From Prolixibacteraceae bacterium (GTDB lineage Bacteria > Bacteroidota > Bacteroidia > Bacteroidales > Prolixibacteraceae): DNA of 64,000 nt. The notes under the pieces are model-generated. The model did no database searches. It had not been told where the DNA came from and was given only the letters and a program-made list of their open reading frames with translations. The translations under genes and the position numbers were made by a program. The DNA is taken from positions 3,141,001 to 3,205,000 of the forward strand of contig CP081303.1 in the NCBI GenBank assembly GCA_019720755.1, read 5' to 3'. This document shows, piece by piece, positions 8,025-18,100 of the stretch; positions within the stretch are counted from its first letter, which is position 1; each line of letters begins with the position of its first letter.

Positions 8025-8924
8025 TTAACCTGATATCCGTACAAATATACCACATCCATATGTATAATCTAGTTTTTCTGCGTTTACACGAAAGTGTTCA
8101 TAGAAATCACAATCTTGTTTATATTGAGAAAGTCCCTTCCCTAAAAAATCAAAGTAGTATTTGGCTTCTATGGTATGCTGTTTTATAGAATATATTGTGT
8201 CAGAATAGCTTTTCACATACATGAGTTCTTCTTGGCAATAATAAAAGGGGTTATCTCCAAAAGATTTTCTATATACTTCTTCTGGGGTTATACGAAATGC
8301 CCTTTGAGATATCTCTCCTTTTACATCTCCAATAAAAAGTCTAGAGGATGCAATTCCATCTTTATCTTCACGCCAAGTGGCTTCATTATTATAGAATAGA
8401 TTCCCATCATGGTTCCATGCAAAATAGTCAAAAACAAAGGGTATCTTATTTATACCTAATGGCTTGCCTGTCATGTCGTATATGTGAATACGCCCCTTGG
8501 CCCTATCATAGATATAGAGTCTGTCATTTTTGATATCTAGATTGCAAGCGGTTATCTCTAGATATTCATTTGGCTCTTTGCCAAACTGGTTTATCTTCCC
8601 AAGATATCTACCTGTATTATCAAAGAGAAAGACTGTATTCTCCTTGTCAGAATCAATGCATATAATGTACTTGTCAGAAACAATCACCTTATCTAATTCC
8701 CCGATGAGTGAGGCTTGGGTCGTTTCTAACCTAATATATTTTACGGAGTCGATCTCTTTGTTAATATCCAAAGGTTTGTTCATATCTCCTTTTGATAGAT
8801 CACAAACAATTTGTGTTGGTTGAGTGTCTTGAACTTTTAGTTCAGGGATGTTGGACCTTTTACATCCATTAAGCAGTAGAAATGCCGAGATCGATAGGAC
8901 TAGGAAAAGGTCTCTTCTATTCAT
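8025..8924 (-). pseudogene. 6-bladed beta-propeller lipoprotein, 3' end lost to IS3
   Basis: The 299-residue product begins with a lipoprotein signal (MNRRDLFLVLSISAFLLL then NGC, lipid Cys at 21). It continues with a six-bladed beta-propeller of the type frequent in Bacteroidota (pfam 6-bladed beta-propeller): repeated strands such as VSDKYIICIDSDKENTVFLF, LDIKNDRLYIYDRAKGRIHI and YDMTGKPLG. Family members are usually about 370-400 residues. The last residues (VRISG, then TAA) run into the IS3 terminal sequence, so about one blade is missing. It would be anchored at the outer membrane or periplasmic face. Its ligand is unknown. No partner gene is adjacent, consistent with loss of the original downstream neighbours. 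Confidence 0.75.
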
Positions 8925-9672
8925 ATTATATCAAAGTAAAGATTAAGGTTAGAATCATTACTATGGTATTATCATAATCATGAACAACCTACGGTTAATT
9001 TTTATATTGGTTTATCTTTTCTTATCGGTATCGTAAGAGATATATGAGTAGAGTCATGAAACTTTTGTCCAAATATCCCGTAAGGTGCTTGTTTAATACT
9101 TAGTTAAGCTTGTGTAAATATATGTAAATAAAAGTGAAAATTATAATAATTAACTACATAAGGTCTTTCTATTCAGTAAAATATCAGCCACGTTGGGTTA
9201 CGTGTCCATATGTGAATACGAAACTTACACACTTTTCGGGATCGTGTTCGTGTAGTTCAAAGTGTCTTTAAAGTGCTTTCATAGGGGATTCATAGGTACT
9301 TTGTCCATGGTTTGTCCATGGTTTGTTCATGGTTTGTCCATCGATTCTCCATCGATTCGATGGATGAACCATGCGTGAGATTCGAATAAAATATGGACAA
9401 ATATGCCGTTATCTATTGAGGAAACACGATTTGGGTGGGGCAAATATAGCGTTTTTGGTGGGGGAGTTGCACTGTCTCGATAAAACCCTATTTGACTTTA
9501 TCTCTTATTGAGAGGTAAAGGTGGACGAAGTACCTTACCTGGAGCCAAATTGCCAGAGTTTTTTTGGGGAGGATAAAGAAGAATTGTATAAACGGTTTTC
9601 AATATAGATAGAAAGATTATTGGAAACGAAATGGAATCACTATTTTTGTGGGGTCGAACTTAAAGGATAAAC
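8925..9672. other. Intergenic region upstream of ribF
   Basis: This 748-bp divergent intergenic space holds no recognisable gene. Its notable content is the 11-bp repeat and hairpin structure at 9300-9373. It must also contain the promoters of the beta-propeller gene (leftward) and ribF (rightward), which I could not pin down. Confidence 0.5.
9300..9373. repeat. 11-bp tandem repeats running into an inverted copy
   Basis: Five consecutive 11-bp units start at 9300: TTTGTCCATGG twice, TTTGTTCATGG, TTTGTCCATCG and ATTCTCCATCG. The segment CATGGTTTGTCCATCGA (9328-9344) then pairs with TCGATGGATGAACCATG (9357-9373) at 15 of 17 positions across a 12-nt loop. The design matches the element at 36075-36145 though the unit sequence differs. 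Its function is unknown. Confidence 0.8.
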
Positions 9673-10611
9673 GTGGAAATAATATATCACTTGGAGTCGT
9701 TTGAAATTCCAAATGCAGCCATAACAGTTGGAACTTTTGATGGGGTCCATTTAGGACATCAATATTTAATTTCTCATTTGGTTCAAGAGGCGAGAACTAG
9801 AGGTCTCTGTTCTGTTGTATTTACTTTTGATCCGTATCCTCAAGAGGTATTTTCAAAAGATCCGTCGCATATCTCTATTCTTTCATCTCAGAATGAGAAG
9901 ATTCGTAAAATAGAGTCTTTGGGTGTAGACTATCTTGTATTTTTCCCATTCTCTCGTGACTTTGCTTCGTTGACTGCCGAAATGTTTATTGAGAATATTT
10001 TGGTGGAAAAACTCTCTTTAAGGTTTCTTCTATTGGGATATGATCATAAGTTTGGCAAAGATCAAGTTTCAGAGGTTGCTGTTTTAGAGCGGTATGGTGA
10101 CCAATATGGATTTCAGCTATCTAGATTGGGGCAAAAGAGAGTTTCTGATTATAATCTAAGCTCCTCTTTGATTCGAAAAAAGATAGAGTCGGGGGATCTT
10201 TTGCATATGAAAGAACTTCTTGGTGAATATTATGCTGTCTCTGGTAGTGTCGTTTATGGGAAGCAGATTGGAAGACAGATAAAGTTTCCAACAGCCAATA
10301 TTGCAGTGGATGATCCACGTAAGTTGATTCCAAAGGTCGGAGTTTATGCTATTTTGATTCATTACAATGGAATAGTATATAAAGGTATGTTGAACATTGG
10401 GATTCGACCTACTTTAAACGAACAGAAACCTACTTGCTCTATTGAAGCACATATCTTTGATTTTAATCAAGATATTTATGGGAAGAACCTTCAGATCGAT
10501 TTTGTTCAAAGGGTGAGAGATGAGATTCGTTTTGATTCGCTCGATGATTTGGTCTTGCAACTAAACAGAGACAAAACGGCTTGTTTGGAACTTCTAACTC
10601 ATATGGAGTAG
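9673..10611 (+). CDS. ribF: Bifunctional riboflavin kinase / FAD synthetase
   Basis: The 312-aa cytoplasmic enzyme phosphorylates riboflavin to FMN and adenylates FMN to FAD. The N-terminal nucleotidyltransferase domain has the TVGTFDGVHLGHQYLI motif (residues ~18-33) and SSSLIRKKIESGD near 155-167. The C-terminal riboflavin kinase domain (~185-310) has YGKQIGRQIKFPTANI and GMLNIGIRPT. Length is normal. The start is GTG at 9673, giving MEIIYHLESF; no ATG lies at a sensible distance before the first motif. It stands alone, with more than 450 bp of non-coding DNA on each side. Confidence 0.95.
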   Translation: MEIIYHLESFEIPNAAITVGTFDGVHLGHQYLISHLVQEARTRGLCSVVFTFDPYPQEVFSKDPSHISILSSQNEKIRKIESLGVDYLVFFPFSRDFASLTAEMFIENILVEKLSLRFLLLGYDHKFGKDQVSEVAVLERYGDQYGFQLSRLGQKRVSDYNLSSSLIRKKIESGDLLHMKELLGEYYAVSGSVVYGKQIGRQIKFPTANIAVDDPRKLIPKVGVYAILIHYNGIVYKGMLNIGIRPTLNEQKPTCSIEAHIFDFNQDIYGKNLQIDFVQRVRDEIRFDSLDDLVLQLNRDKTACLELLTHME

Positions 10612-11091
10612 TAGATCGATCTTTTATTATTTGTGGAAAAGAGTGGTGGATTCAAGTGCTTTATAATAAAAATATAATCCCTCCTATGTTTTTTTATTAG
10701 CGATTGGATCGCTTAAGAGATATTATGCCTCCTCCCTTTAGTTTCAGATTGTAAGGTGGACTTTCATATTCTTTCAATTTCATTACTTTTCTCTCTCTTT
10801 TTATTTATACTCTCTATTTATAATCGTGTATTATAATTTAAATATCATTCTAAATAGTAAGCATATGTTATATATATAATTATGCTTTCAAACATTTAAA
10901 AGTTTCTAATGGTTTGTATAGTAGGGTTTTATAATAAAAAACTTGTGCTCAAAATATAATAAAAATCATTTTGTCATCTTAATTAAAACTATACCTTTGA
11001 ATTAGTAATCCACCCAAACCAACCCGCTCAGTAATCGACTGGGGAGTTGATTTTTTCAAGGTGAAAAAATAACTATTTTAAACTTAGATCT
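10612..11091. other. Intergenic region between ribF and gdhA
   Basis: This 480-bp stretch, AT-rich in its right half, shows no gene. A pyrimidine-rich stretch lies near 10770-10810. The only structured part is the gdhA leader hairpin region from 11034. Clear promoter boxes were not identified. Confidence 0.5.
11034..11069 (+). promoter_or_regulatory. Possible attenuator-like hairpins in the gdhA leader
   Basis: A 7-bp stem (ATCGACT with AGTTGAT, one G-T pair, GGGG loop, 11034-11051) runs into a T6 tract. A second small inverted pair follows (TTTTTTC, AAGGT, GAAAAAA). This sits 23-58 bp before the gdhA start codon, where a weak terminator or antiterminator could control readthrough. This is inference only; the stem is short. 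Confidence 0.3.
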
Positions 11092-12426
11092 ATGAATACA
11101 GAGATTAATGAATTCATGGAGGCCTTAAAGGCCCGTACACCAGGAGAAAGCGAATTCCATCAAGCAGTAGAAGAAGTTGTTGAAACTGTATGGGATGTGT
11201 ACAATGCAAATCCACGCTATAAAAAAGCGAAGATTCTTGAGCGAATGGTGGAACCTGAGCGTGTAATAATGTTCCGTGTACCATGGGTTAACGATCAAGG
11301 AGATGTAGAGATCAACCGTGGTTATCGTGTGGAGTTCAATAGCGCTATTGGACCTTATAAAGGTGGTTTAAGATTTCACCCTAGTGTGAACTTGAGTATT
11401 TTGAAGTTCTTAGGTTTTGAGCAAACTTTCAAAAACTCATTGACAACCCTACCTATGGGAGGTGGAAAAGGAGGTTCTGATTTCAATGCCAAAGGTCGTA
11501 GTGATAATGAGATCATGAGATTCTGTCAAAGCTTTATGACTGAATTGTCTCGCCACATTGGACCAAATACTGATGTTCCTGCAGGGGATATAGGTGTTGG
11601 TGGTCGTGAAATTGGATATCTTTTCGGACAGTATAAGAGACTACGGAATGAATTTACAGGTGTTTTAACTGGTAAAGGAACCAATTGGGGTGGTAGTTTA
11701 ATTCGTCCAGAAGCAACAGGATATGGTGCTGTTTATTTTGTTCAGCATATGCTTCATGAGATGAACCAAGAGATTAAAGGAAAGACGTTCAGTGTTTCTG
11801 GTTTTGGTAATGTTGCTTGGGGATGTATCAAGAAGATTAACGAACTAGGTGGAAAAGTTGTTACTATTTCTGGCCCTGATGGTTATATCTATGATAAAGA
11901 GGGTATCACTGGCGAAAAAGTAGACTATATGCTTGAGCTTCGTGCTACAAATAACGATATCGTTTCTCCATATGCTGAAGAGTTCGGTGCAGAGTTCCAT
12001 GCAGGTAAAAAACCATGGGAATGTAAAGTAGATGTTGCCCTTCCTTGTGCTTGTGAGAATGAGTTGAACGAAGAAGATGCTAAAAAGCTTCTTGCAAATG
12101 ATGTGATGATGGTGGCAGAGGTGTCTAATATGGGATGTACTGCTGAAGCAGCATTCTTGTTGACAGACAAAACTACTTTTGCTCCAGGTAAAGCTGTTAA
12201 CGCTGGTGGTGTTGCCGTTTCAGGTTTGGAGATGTCACAAAACAGCATGCGTTATTCTTGGAGAGAAGAAGAAGTGGATGAAAGATTGAAAATTATCATG
12301 AAAGATATTCACGATACTTGTGTTCGTTATGGCCGAAAAGGCGATAAAGTAAACTATATCCAAGGTGCAAACGTAGGTGGTTTCGTAAAAGTTGCGGACT
12401 CTATGATGGATCAAGGTTATGTATAA
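11092..12426 (+). CDS. gdhA: NADP-specific glutamate dehydrogenase
   Basis: The 444-aa cytoplasmic enzyme reductively aminates 2-oxoglutarate with ammonium to glutamate. Family features are YKGGLRFHPSVN (2-oxoglutarate-binding Lys), TLPMGGGKGGSDF with the catalytic Lys region, VPAGDIGVGGREIGYLFGQY, and a Rossmann domain with SGFGNVAWG near residue 240. Length and ends match the hexameric class-I enzymes. Low confidence attaches to NADP rather than NAD specificity, assigned from overall similarity to bacterial GdhA. It is monocistronic, with a strong terminator 35 bp after the stop and hairpins in the leader. Confidence 0.95.
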   Translation: MNTEINEFMEALKARTPGESEFHQAVEEVVETVWDVYNANPRYKKAKILERMVEPERVIMFRVPWVNDQGDVEINRGYRVEFNSAIGPYKGGLRFHPSVNLSILKFLGFEQTFKNSLTTLPMGGGKGGSDFNAKGRSDNEIMRFCQSFMTELSRHIGPNTDVPAGDIGVGGREIGYLFGQYKRLRNEFTGVLTGKGTNWGGSLIRPEATGYGAVYFVQHMLHEMNQEIKGKTFSVSGFGNVAWGCIKKINELGGKVVTISGPDGYIYDKEGITGEKVDYMLELRATNNDIVSPYAEEFGAEFHAGKKPWECKVDVALPCACENELNEEDAKKLLANDVMMVAEVSNMGCTAEAAFLLTDKTTFAPGKAVNAGGVAVSGLEMSQNSMRYSWREEEVDERLKIIMKDIHDTCVRYGRKGDKVNYIQGANVGGFVKVADSMMDQGYV

Positions 12427-12460
12427 ATAGCGATTTTCTAAATATTGATATACAGTAATG

Positions 12461-12498
12461 AAGTAAAAAGGGTTTCCGATTGGAAACCCTTTTTACTT
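12461..12498. terminator. Bidirectional terminator between gdhA and the CvfB-like gene
   Basis: A perfect 17-bp inverted repeat (AAGTAAAAAGGGTTTCC on the left, GATT loop) is flanked by A- and T-runs. It separates two convergent genes and can end transcription from either side. Confidence 0.9.
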
Positions 12499-12556
12499 TA
12501 TGTTTTGATAAAATTGAAGCAGTGCTATCTCTTTCCCAAATGGTTGTGGGATGAGA

Positions 12557-13402
12557 CTACTCTTTTTCCTCTTTTACAATAGCAATTGCATTCTCTTCAA
12601 GGACTACCTTTCGTTGTTTGTATAGCATTCCAAGCGTCTTTTTAAACGTTTTTTTACTCATACCAAAGATCTCTTTGATTGTCTCTGGATCCGATTTGTC
12701 TGTAATCTTAATCCTTCCACCAAACTGTTGAAGTGTAATCAATAGACGTTCTGCGGTATCGTCGACTTTCTTATATCCGAGAGGAGTCGTCTGTAGATCG
12801 ATTTTGTAATCTTCTCTAACGTTTTTTACAAAGGCATCGATTCTGTCTCCAGGTTCGATGTTCTCGAAAGTTTCGTTTTTATAGACCATCCCTCGATATT
12901 TATTATTGACAATGACGGTATAACCAATCTCTCTTTCATCACATATAAGTGCCTCTACTTTATCTCCTCTCTCAAGCTCTGGTTTTATATTTCCTAAGAG
13001 TTTGTTTGTCTTCGTAGTAGCAACAATACGATTTGTAATAGGATCAAGATAGGTGAATACTAAGTAATATTCTCCTTCGCTCATCTTTGTATGTTGCTCT
13101 TTGAAAGGAACCAAAAGATCTTTTGGTAATCCCCAATCCATAAATGCACCGATATGATTTACCTGTTTTACTTCAAGAAACCCAAACTGTTCAACCATTA
13201 CTTTAGGAAAGTCGGTGCTTGCCACGAGTCGATCTTCTGAGTCCAAGTAGATAAATACTTCTAAAAGGTCTCCAGGCGCACAATTCTCTGGTACATATCG
13301 GTTTGGAAGAAGTATCTCTCCAAGATCTTCTCCGTCAAGATATATCCCTGCAGTGTGGTCTTTAACGATGTGTAGTTGATTTATTTTTCCGATTTCTGTC
13401 AT
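12557..13402 (-). CDS. CvfB-like S1 RNA-binding protein
   Basis: The 281-aa protein matches the CvfB/YitL family: tandem S1-type OB folds followed by a C-terminal winged helix. Visible features include YLDGEDLGEILLPNRYVP (first S1), VKQVNHIGAFMDWGLPKDLL (second S1, a strong family motif), IVNNKYRGMVYKNETF (third S1), and a C-terminal helical domain with SKKTFKKTLGMLYKQRKVVL. Members bind RNA and affect virulence or general gene expression in Firmicutes. The role in Bacteroidota is less clear. It is transcribed alone, with a TACTTTTG -7-like box 32-39 bp upstream of its start. Confidence 0.85.
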   Translation of the reverse strand: MTEIGKINQLHIVKDHTAGIYLDGEDLGEILLPNRYVPENCAPGDLLEVFIYLDSEDRLVASTDFPKVMVEQFGFLEVKQVNHIGAFMDWGLPKDLLVPFKEQHTKMSEGEYYLVFTYLDPITNRIVATTKTNKLLGNIKPELERGDKVEALICDEREIGYTVIVNNKYRGMVYKNETFENIEPGDRIDAFVKNVREDYKIDLQTTPLGYKKVDDTAERLLITLQQFGGRIKITDKSDPETIKEIFGMSKKTFKKTLGMLYKQRKVVLEENAIAIVKEEKE

Positions 13403-13434
13403 AATAAAACTTCGAATTTATTCTTTCGTATGCA

Positions 13435-13442
13435 AAAGTAGT
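13435..13442 (-). promoter_or_regulatory. Putative -7 box of the CvfB-like gene
   Basis: On the reverse strand TACTTTTG fits the Bacteroidota TAnnTTTG consensus, 32 bp before the start codon. A TTTG occurs upstream at slightly short spacing. Assigned by pattern only. Confidence 0.45.
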
Positions 13443-13462
13443 GATTTAATTAGAGCAAATTG

Positions 13463-15079
13463 CTATTTTAATAGGGCTTCTTTTTGTGATAAGAAAAGAG
13501 AGGCTGTTTTTGGTTTTTGATTTAGATCTTGAACCATTACTTCTTTATTTAGAATATTGTTCACTTTATGGTCTACCGTAAGGGTTTTGTTTGTATTATA
13601 TACTCCAATTACTTTGGATCCAATGTATTGAATATGACAATCATCTCTTTTTTCAATTTTAAATTTATCTGGAGTTTGATAGATCCATGAGTGAAATACT
13701 TCGAGGTATTTGCCATGTTTCTTTCCAGTCATTTCAATATTATAGAATACATTTCCTGGTCCTGCATGTGGCGTGTTTTGTGGTGCAGCACCTCCCATCA
13801 CAGCGATTACGTTTGACATCTGTTCAAATAGATTATTCATTGGTGGCATAAAACCGATACCTCCTAGTCCATGTAGGTCTAATGGTTGCGGTGTTTTAAA
13901 AGTGAACAAACGGAAAACATTTCCTTGCGAGGCGCCCTCTATAGAAGGTCCGTGAGTTCTTTCAGCCTCTACATTAATATTCTGAAACAGGTTGTCATTG
14001 GAATGGTATAACTTTACGGAATAGTGACCCGGAATTCCTGTGATCGAGATGTCTTCAATGGTAGAGTTGCAGCTATTCACTAGTTGTACTCCTTGGGTAT
14101 AGTTGTGAATGGTGATGTTTTGAATATGACCATTGATTACACGATTTAGTGCAATTGCAGACCAACCATAGTCGAATTCCTTGGTTTTATGGTGTACATA
14201 TCCACCTTTCCACGTACTTTCAAAACGAAGGTTCGAGAAGGTGATATTTTGAAGCATCGGCATTTTTACCACTGAAGCATTGTATTTGGTCTCCAATGTG
14301 TGTCTTAATGCATGGGTTAGTTCTATATTGTGTTTGTCTATTACTTTAGAAACTCTTGTGAACCACTGATAGCTCCAGTCCTCTCTCTCTTTTGCTTGAA
14401 TATAGCTTGTTTGAAAAGATTCAAACTTCACTTGATTCATCAATTTTTTCATTAGAGAGGGTTGGTCTTTCAAATTTTGCATCCCTATTAATATCACATC
14501 TCCACTCTTTATTCCTTCTGTAGAATCAATAGTGATTATGTTATTCCCTTTTGGAGTATCTTTCTGGACCTTATGTTTCTCTTTTTGATCTTTGATATCG
14601 TAAAAAGAGTAGGTGTCATGAATCTTTAATCCTGTATGAAAAACAGATGGGGATAACCAAGGGAACTCATCTTTATGTTGTGTTCTAGGATTCATAGAGA
14701 CAATGATAGATCCATCAGAACCTTGTCCTTCTCCTTTGATATGGATGTTGCTATGATTGATTTCGATCACTTTAGTAGAAACATCCGAAAGGACTACATA
14801 GCGACCTTTAGGGATAAGTACTGTTCCGCCACCAGCATTTTCTGCAGCATTAATGGCTGCTTGGATTGCTTCGGTATCGTCTTTGGAATCATTGGCTATG
14901 GCACCGAACTTTGTGATGTCAAAAGTAGGTGGAAGCATTTTGGTTTGAGGTAGTTGTAGTTTTCCAGCCAGGCCAAAGAAAGGCAGTTTCGTTGAATTAT
15001 CTTCCTCTTTTTTTGTTTTTATATTGGTGCATGAAGCCAGAGATAGAGTCACCAATAGCGAGGTAATTAATTTATTCAT
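13463..15079 (-). CDS. Right-handed beta-helix lyase-like lipoprotein (Pectate_lyase_3/DUF4955 type)
   Basis: The 538-aa protein starts with a lipoprotein signal ending LSLASC (Cys17). Residues ~50-110 (FDITKFGAIANDSKDDTEAI and AGGGTVLIPKGRYVV) are the signature of the pectate-lyase-superfamily beta-helix. The rest continues as beta-helix rungs (GHIQNITIHNYTQGVQLVNS, ITGIPGHYSVKLYHSNDN), with a DUF4955-like C-terminal part. Such proteins act on acidic or sulfated polysaccharides at the cell surface, but the substrate cannot be read from sequence and no catalytic residues can be assigned confidently. A secreted sulfatase and SusC/SusD pair lie 12-20 kb away. The gene is monocistronic on the reverse strand. 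Confidence 0.7.
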   Translation of the reverse strand: MNKLITSLLVTLSLASCTNIKTKKEEDNSTKLPFFGLAGKLQLPQTKMLPPTFDITKFGAIANDSKDDTEAIQAAINAAENAGGGTVLIPKGRYVVLSDVSTKVIEINHSNIHIKGEGQGSDGSIIVSMNPRTQHKDEFPWLSPSVFHTGLKIHDTYSFYDIKDQKEKHKVQKDTPKGNNIITIDSTEGIKSGDVILIGMQNLKDQPSLMKKLMNQVKFESFQTSYIQAKEREDWSYQWFTRVSKVIDKHNIELTHALRHTLETKYNASVVKMPMLQNITFSNLRFESTWKGGYVHHKTKEFDYGWSAIALNRVINGHIQNITIHNYTQGVQLVNSCNSTIEDISITGIPGHYSVKLYHSNDNLFQNINVEAERTHGPSIEGASQGNVFRLFTFKTPQPLDLHGLGGIGFMPPMNNLFEQMSNVIAVMGGAAPQNTPHAGPGNVFYNIEMTGKKHGKYLEVFHSWIYQTPDKFKIEKRDDCHIQYIGSKVIGVYNTNKTLTVDHKVNNILNKEVMVQDLNQKPKTASLFLSQKEALLK

Positions 15080-15183
15080 ATGTTTGTTTTATAGATTTAA
15101 ATCTTCGGGCAAGATACGAATAAAACATAATAGATCTAATGGCAATCTTTGTATTTCACGAGTAGGTCCGTGCGATGTTTATA

Positions 15184-18100
15184 TTATGATTGTTTGATTT
15201 TTATGGTAAAGGTGGTTCCATCTTCTTTGCTTGTAGTAAAGTCAATAGAACCATTAATCGTTTCAATAATTTTTTTAACAATGGCCAATCCTAGTCCTGT
15301 CCCTTGACTCTTGGTGGTAAAATATGGTTCAAACAGACGATCTTGTATCTCTAAAGGAATTCCTGTACCATTATCTTTAATGACAATTTGATAGTAATTA
15401 TCGATTGACTTAGTATCAATCTGAATAATACTCTCTTGTTCTTCTAATACCGCTTGTTGTGCATTCTTTATTAAGTTGATAAACAGACGCCCAAGTTGCT
15501 CTTTGTCAGCAAGAACAATCATCGGTTTGTCATCTTCTCTATTCCAGTGTATTGTGCCAGAGGAGGAGAATAGGTGGATTACCTCGTTAATCACACTATA
15601 TAGGTCTACCTCTTGAATGCTCGCACTTGGGATTTTGGCAAAAGAGGAGAATGAGGTGGCAATGTTGGATAAGGTGTCAATTTGTTCAATGAGGGTTTGG
15701 GTTACCTTATCAAAATAGTTGTCGAAACGGTCTGAATTACTGTTGTGCATCTTTTGAAGATATTGGATATTCAGTTTCATTGGAGTCAACGGGTTCTTTA
15801 TTTCGTGTGCGATTTGACGTGCCATCTCCCTCCAAGCTCCCTCTCTCTCATTTTTAGCAAGCAGTTTGGCACTTTTCTCTAGTTCATCTACCTTCTCATT
15901 GTATCTCTGTACAAGCTTTCCAATTTCATCATTGGCGGGATAGTGTATTTTTTCGTTACTCTCACCGAATCTCATGGTCTGTATCTTCTCTTCAATCATG
16001 GTGAGAGGAGAGGTTAGTTTTTGAGCAATAATAATTGCGACAGATAGACATACCAAAAGAATTATAACAAAGAGATTTACAAAGGTTATGACAAATGTTG
16101 TGATCTGTTTTACTAAATCATTTGTTCTTGAGAAGTAAGGAATATTGATATATCCTAGGATTTTATCCTTATCGTTTCTAAAAGGGACATAGATAGATAG
16201 GTATTCCAATCTACCTATGTGTTCGGTATGTATGAATTTATTGATATAATCTTTTTTGAGTTGGTTGTATGCTTTTCTATTCATGCGGTTTCCAATAAGC
16301 CCTTGTGTAAAGATCTCTGGCCTACTAGAAGTCGCTAGAATTCCATTGGTGTCATAAAAGTTAATATCTGTCCAAAGAATCTCAGAGAGATGATTTAGCT
16401 CTTGTCCGATATAAGAAGCTGTCTCGTGGTTTAACTCTTGAGTAGATCCAAAATTGATTTGTAGAGAGGTTGTCACCTCTTGTACTTTTTTATTCAAGTC
16501 ATCTCTATTCTGGTCTTTGTATTGAAGGTATGTATAGGTTATCACCCCAATGGCTAAAATTAGCAGAGGAGTTAATACTAAGATGACGATTGAGTATTGA
16601 ATTTTATACTTTAATTCATGAGTTTTTATTGGTACTCTTCGATTAAAAAAAAGCAGTAAGATGATTACCCCAAATGTGTAGAATAGTATTAGCGAGTAGG
16701 ATATATTTACGATGATATCTCTCCAGCTCTTCTTTAAAAAGCTAATAACAATGGTTGTATTTTTATTGAGAGAAACGATGGAGTGGTCATAAACACGCGA
16801 TTTTGTAAAAAAGAAATCGGATGTATCACTCTTCTCTATCTCACTCAATTGTGCTGGATATTTACAACTTCCTCTTTTCATTACTAGAATGCCATTATGG
16901 TATCTAGCATAGGAGAACTTTTCTGACTTGGTGCTATATACCTTTTTAATGTGATCATCTAGAAGTAGTTCTGGGTAACCTTTAGATTCATCAAAAGTTT
17001 TTGATGTAAGCTCAACAATAAGAATATAGTTTTGATATTCCCCTTTTATATCGAAACGTCCAAGATAGTTTATTCTCCCATCCATCGCTTTGATAGAAGA
17101 GAAGTGGGTATCATTAGTTGGAAGTCCTTTCTTTTTGATTAACTCATTAAAGAATTGATTCGCTGGAACCCATTGATCGCTATTCTCAATATTGAGGTTA
17201 TCATATTCACTATAAAGCGAAACTGTCGTATTGTATTTGGCAAGGTATCCATTAAAATAACTTCTCAAAAGATAGTCATCTATTTTGCGCCCTTCAGATA
17301 ACATCTCTGTGAGTGTAGAGTCTTTTAGAATTGCAGTACTGATCTTTTCAAAGGTGATTTCTGCATTGGGATCTCTCTCATTCTTTATCCTTTCTGCATA
17401 TACTTCTCTGTGTTTTGTTAGTCTCTCCTGAACTCCTTGGCTGCAAATAATAACATAAGTAAATGCTCCTAATAATGTGTAAAGAAATAGAATAAGATAA
17501 CGGTATTTATAGCGATCAGATTCTTTTGTTTTTATCTGTATGGTTGTTGCTAATCCAAAGAGTAGTGTCACTACCACAAGAAGTTTTAAGTTGTAAGAAA
17601 TGACAGGGATAGAGCATAGAAGAATAATAGCACTCAGTATAATCTTAAAGGAATAACCTCGATGAAGACGCTCATTGATAAGATTCCATGATTGGAATGA
17701 GATAACAAATGAGAAGAATGTTAATACAATAGATAGAACAAATAGTATATTATTGAAGTTGAACTGCAGCTCTTTGGCGAAGAATGGATTAATATTTGAA
17801 TCTTGAATTCCAATTTTAAGATAGTAACTGTAGAACATCCATAGTAGTAAGGTTAGTAGGTATATCCCAAAGTATACTATTTTAATGTGTTTCTCTTTTT
17901 TTTGATCGCTATTAATGATCAATATATTGTTGTTGATAACAAAACAGAAGATACATATACCTAATAGAAAAAATGTTCCTAATGAGTCGATGAATCCACA
18001 TATCGCTAAATCATAGGGATCAAAAAAAGGTAGATTTAGATTGGGTATAATAAAGTATTTATACCCAAAAAAGACGATTACGTAGATACTTAACGTTGCT

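Larger units (their letters stand above)
6805..8033 (-). mobile_element. Degenerate IS3-family element
   Basis: OrfA/OrfB-type IS3 genes lie on the reverse strand between imperfect terminal repeats. One end reads TGGACAAAGTTAAGC from 6805. The other contains GGCTTAACC (8021-8029), the inverted form of the shared GGTTAAGC core. One flank is ISL3 sequence and the other is a beta-propeller lipoprotein gene, so no matching target duplication is expected or seen. The exact outer boundary near 8025-8035 is uncertain. Confidence 0.6.

Noticed and set aside
9300..9373. CRISPR-like array
   Set aside because: Repeat units are 11 bp and directly adjacent, with no spacers and no cas genes in the window.
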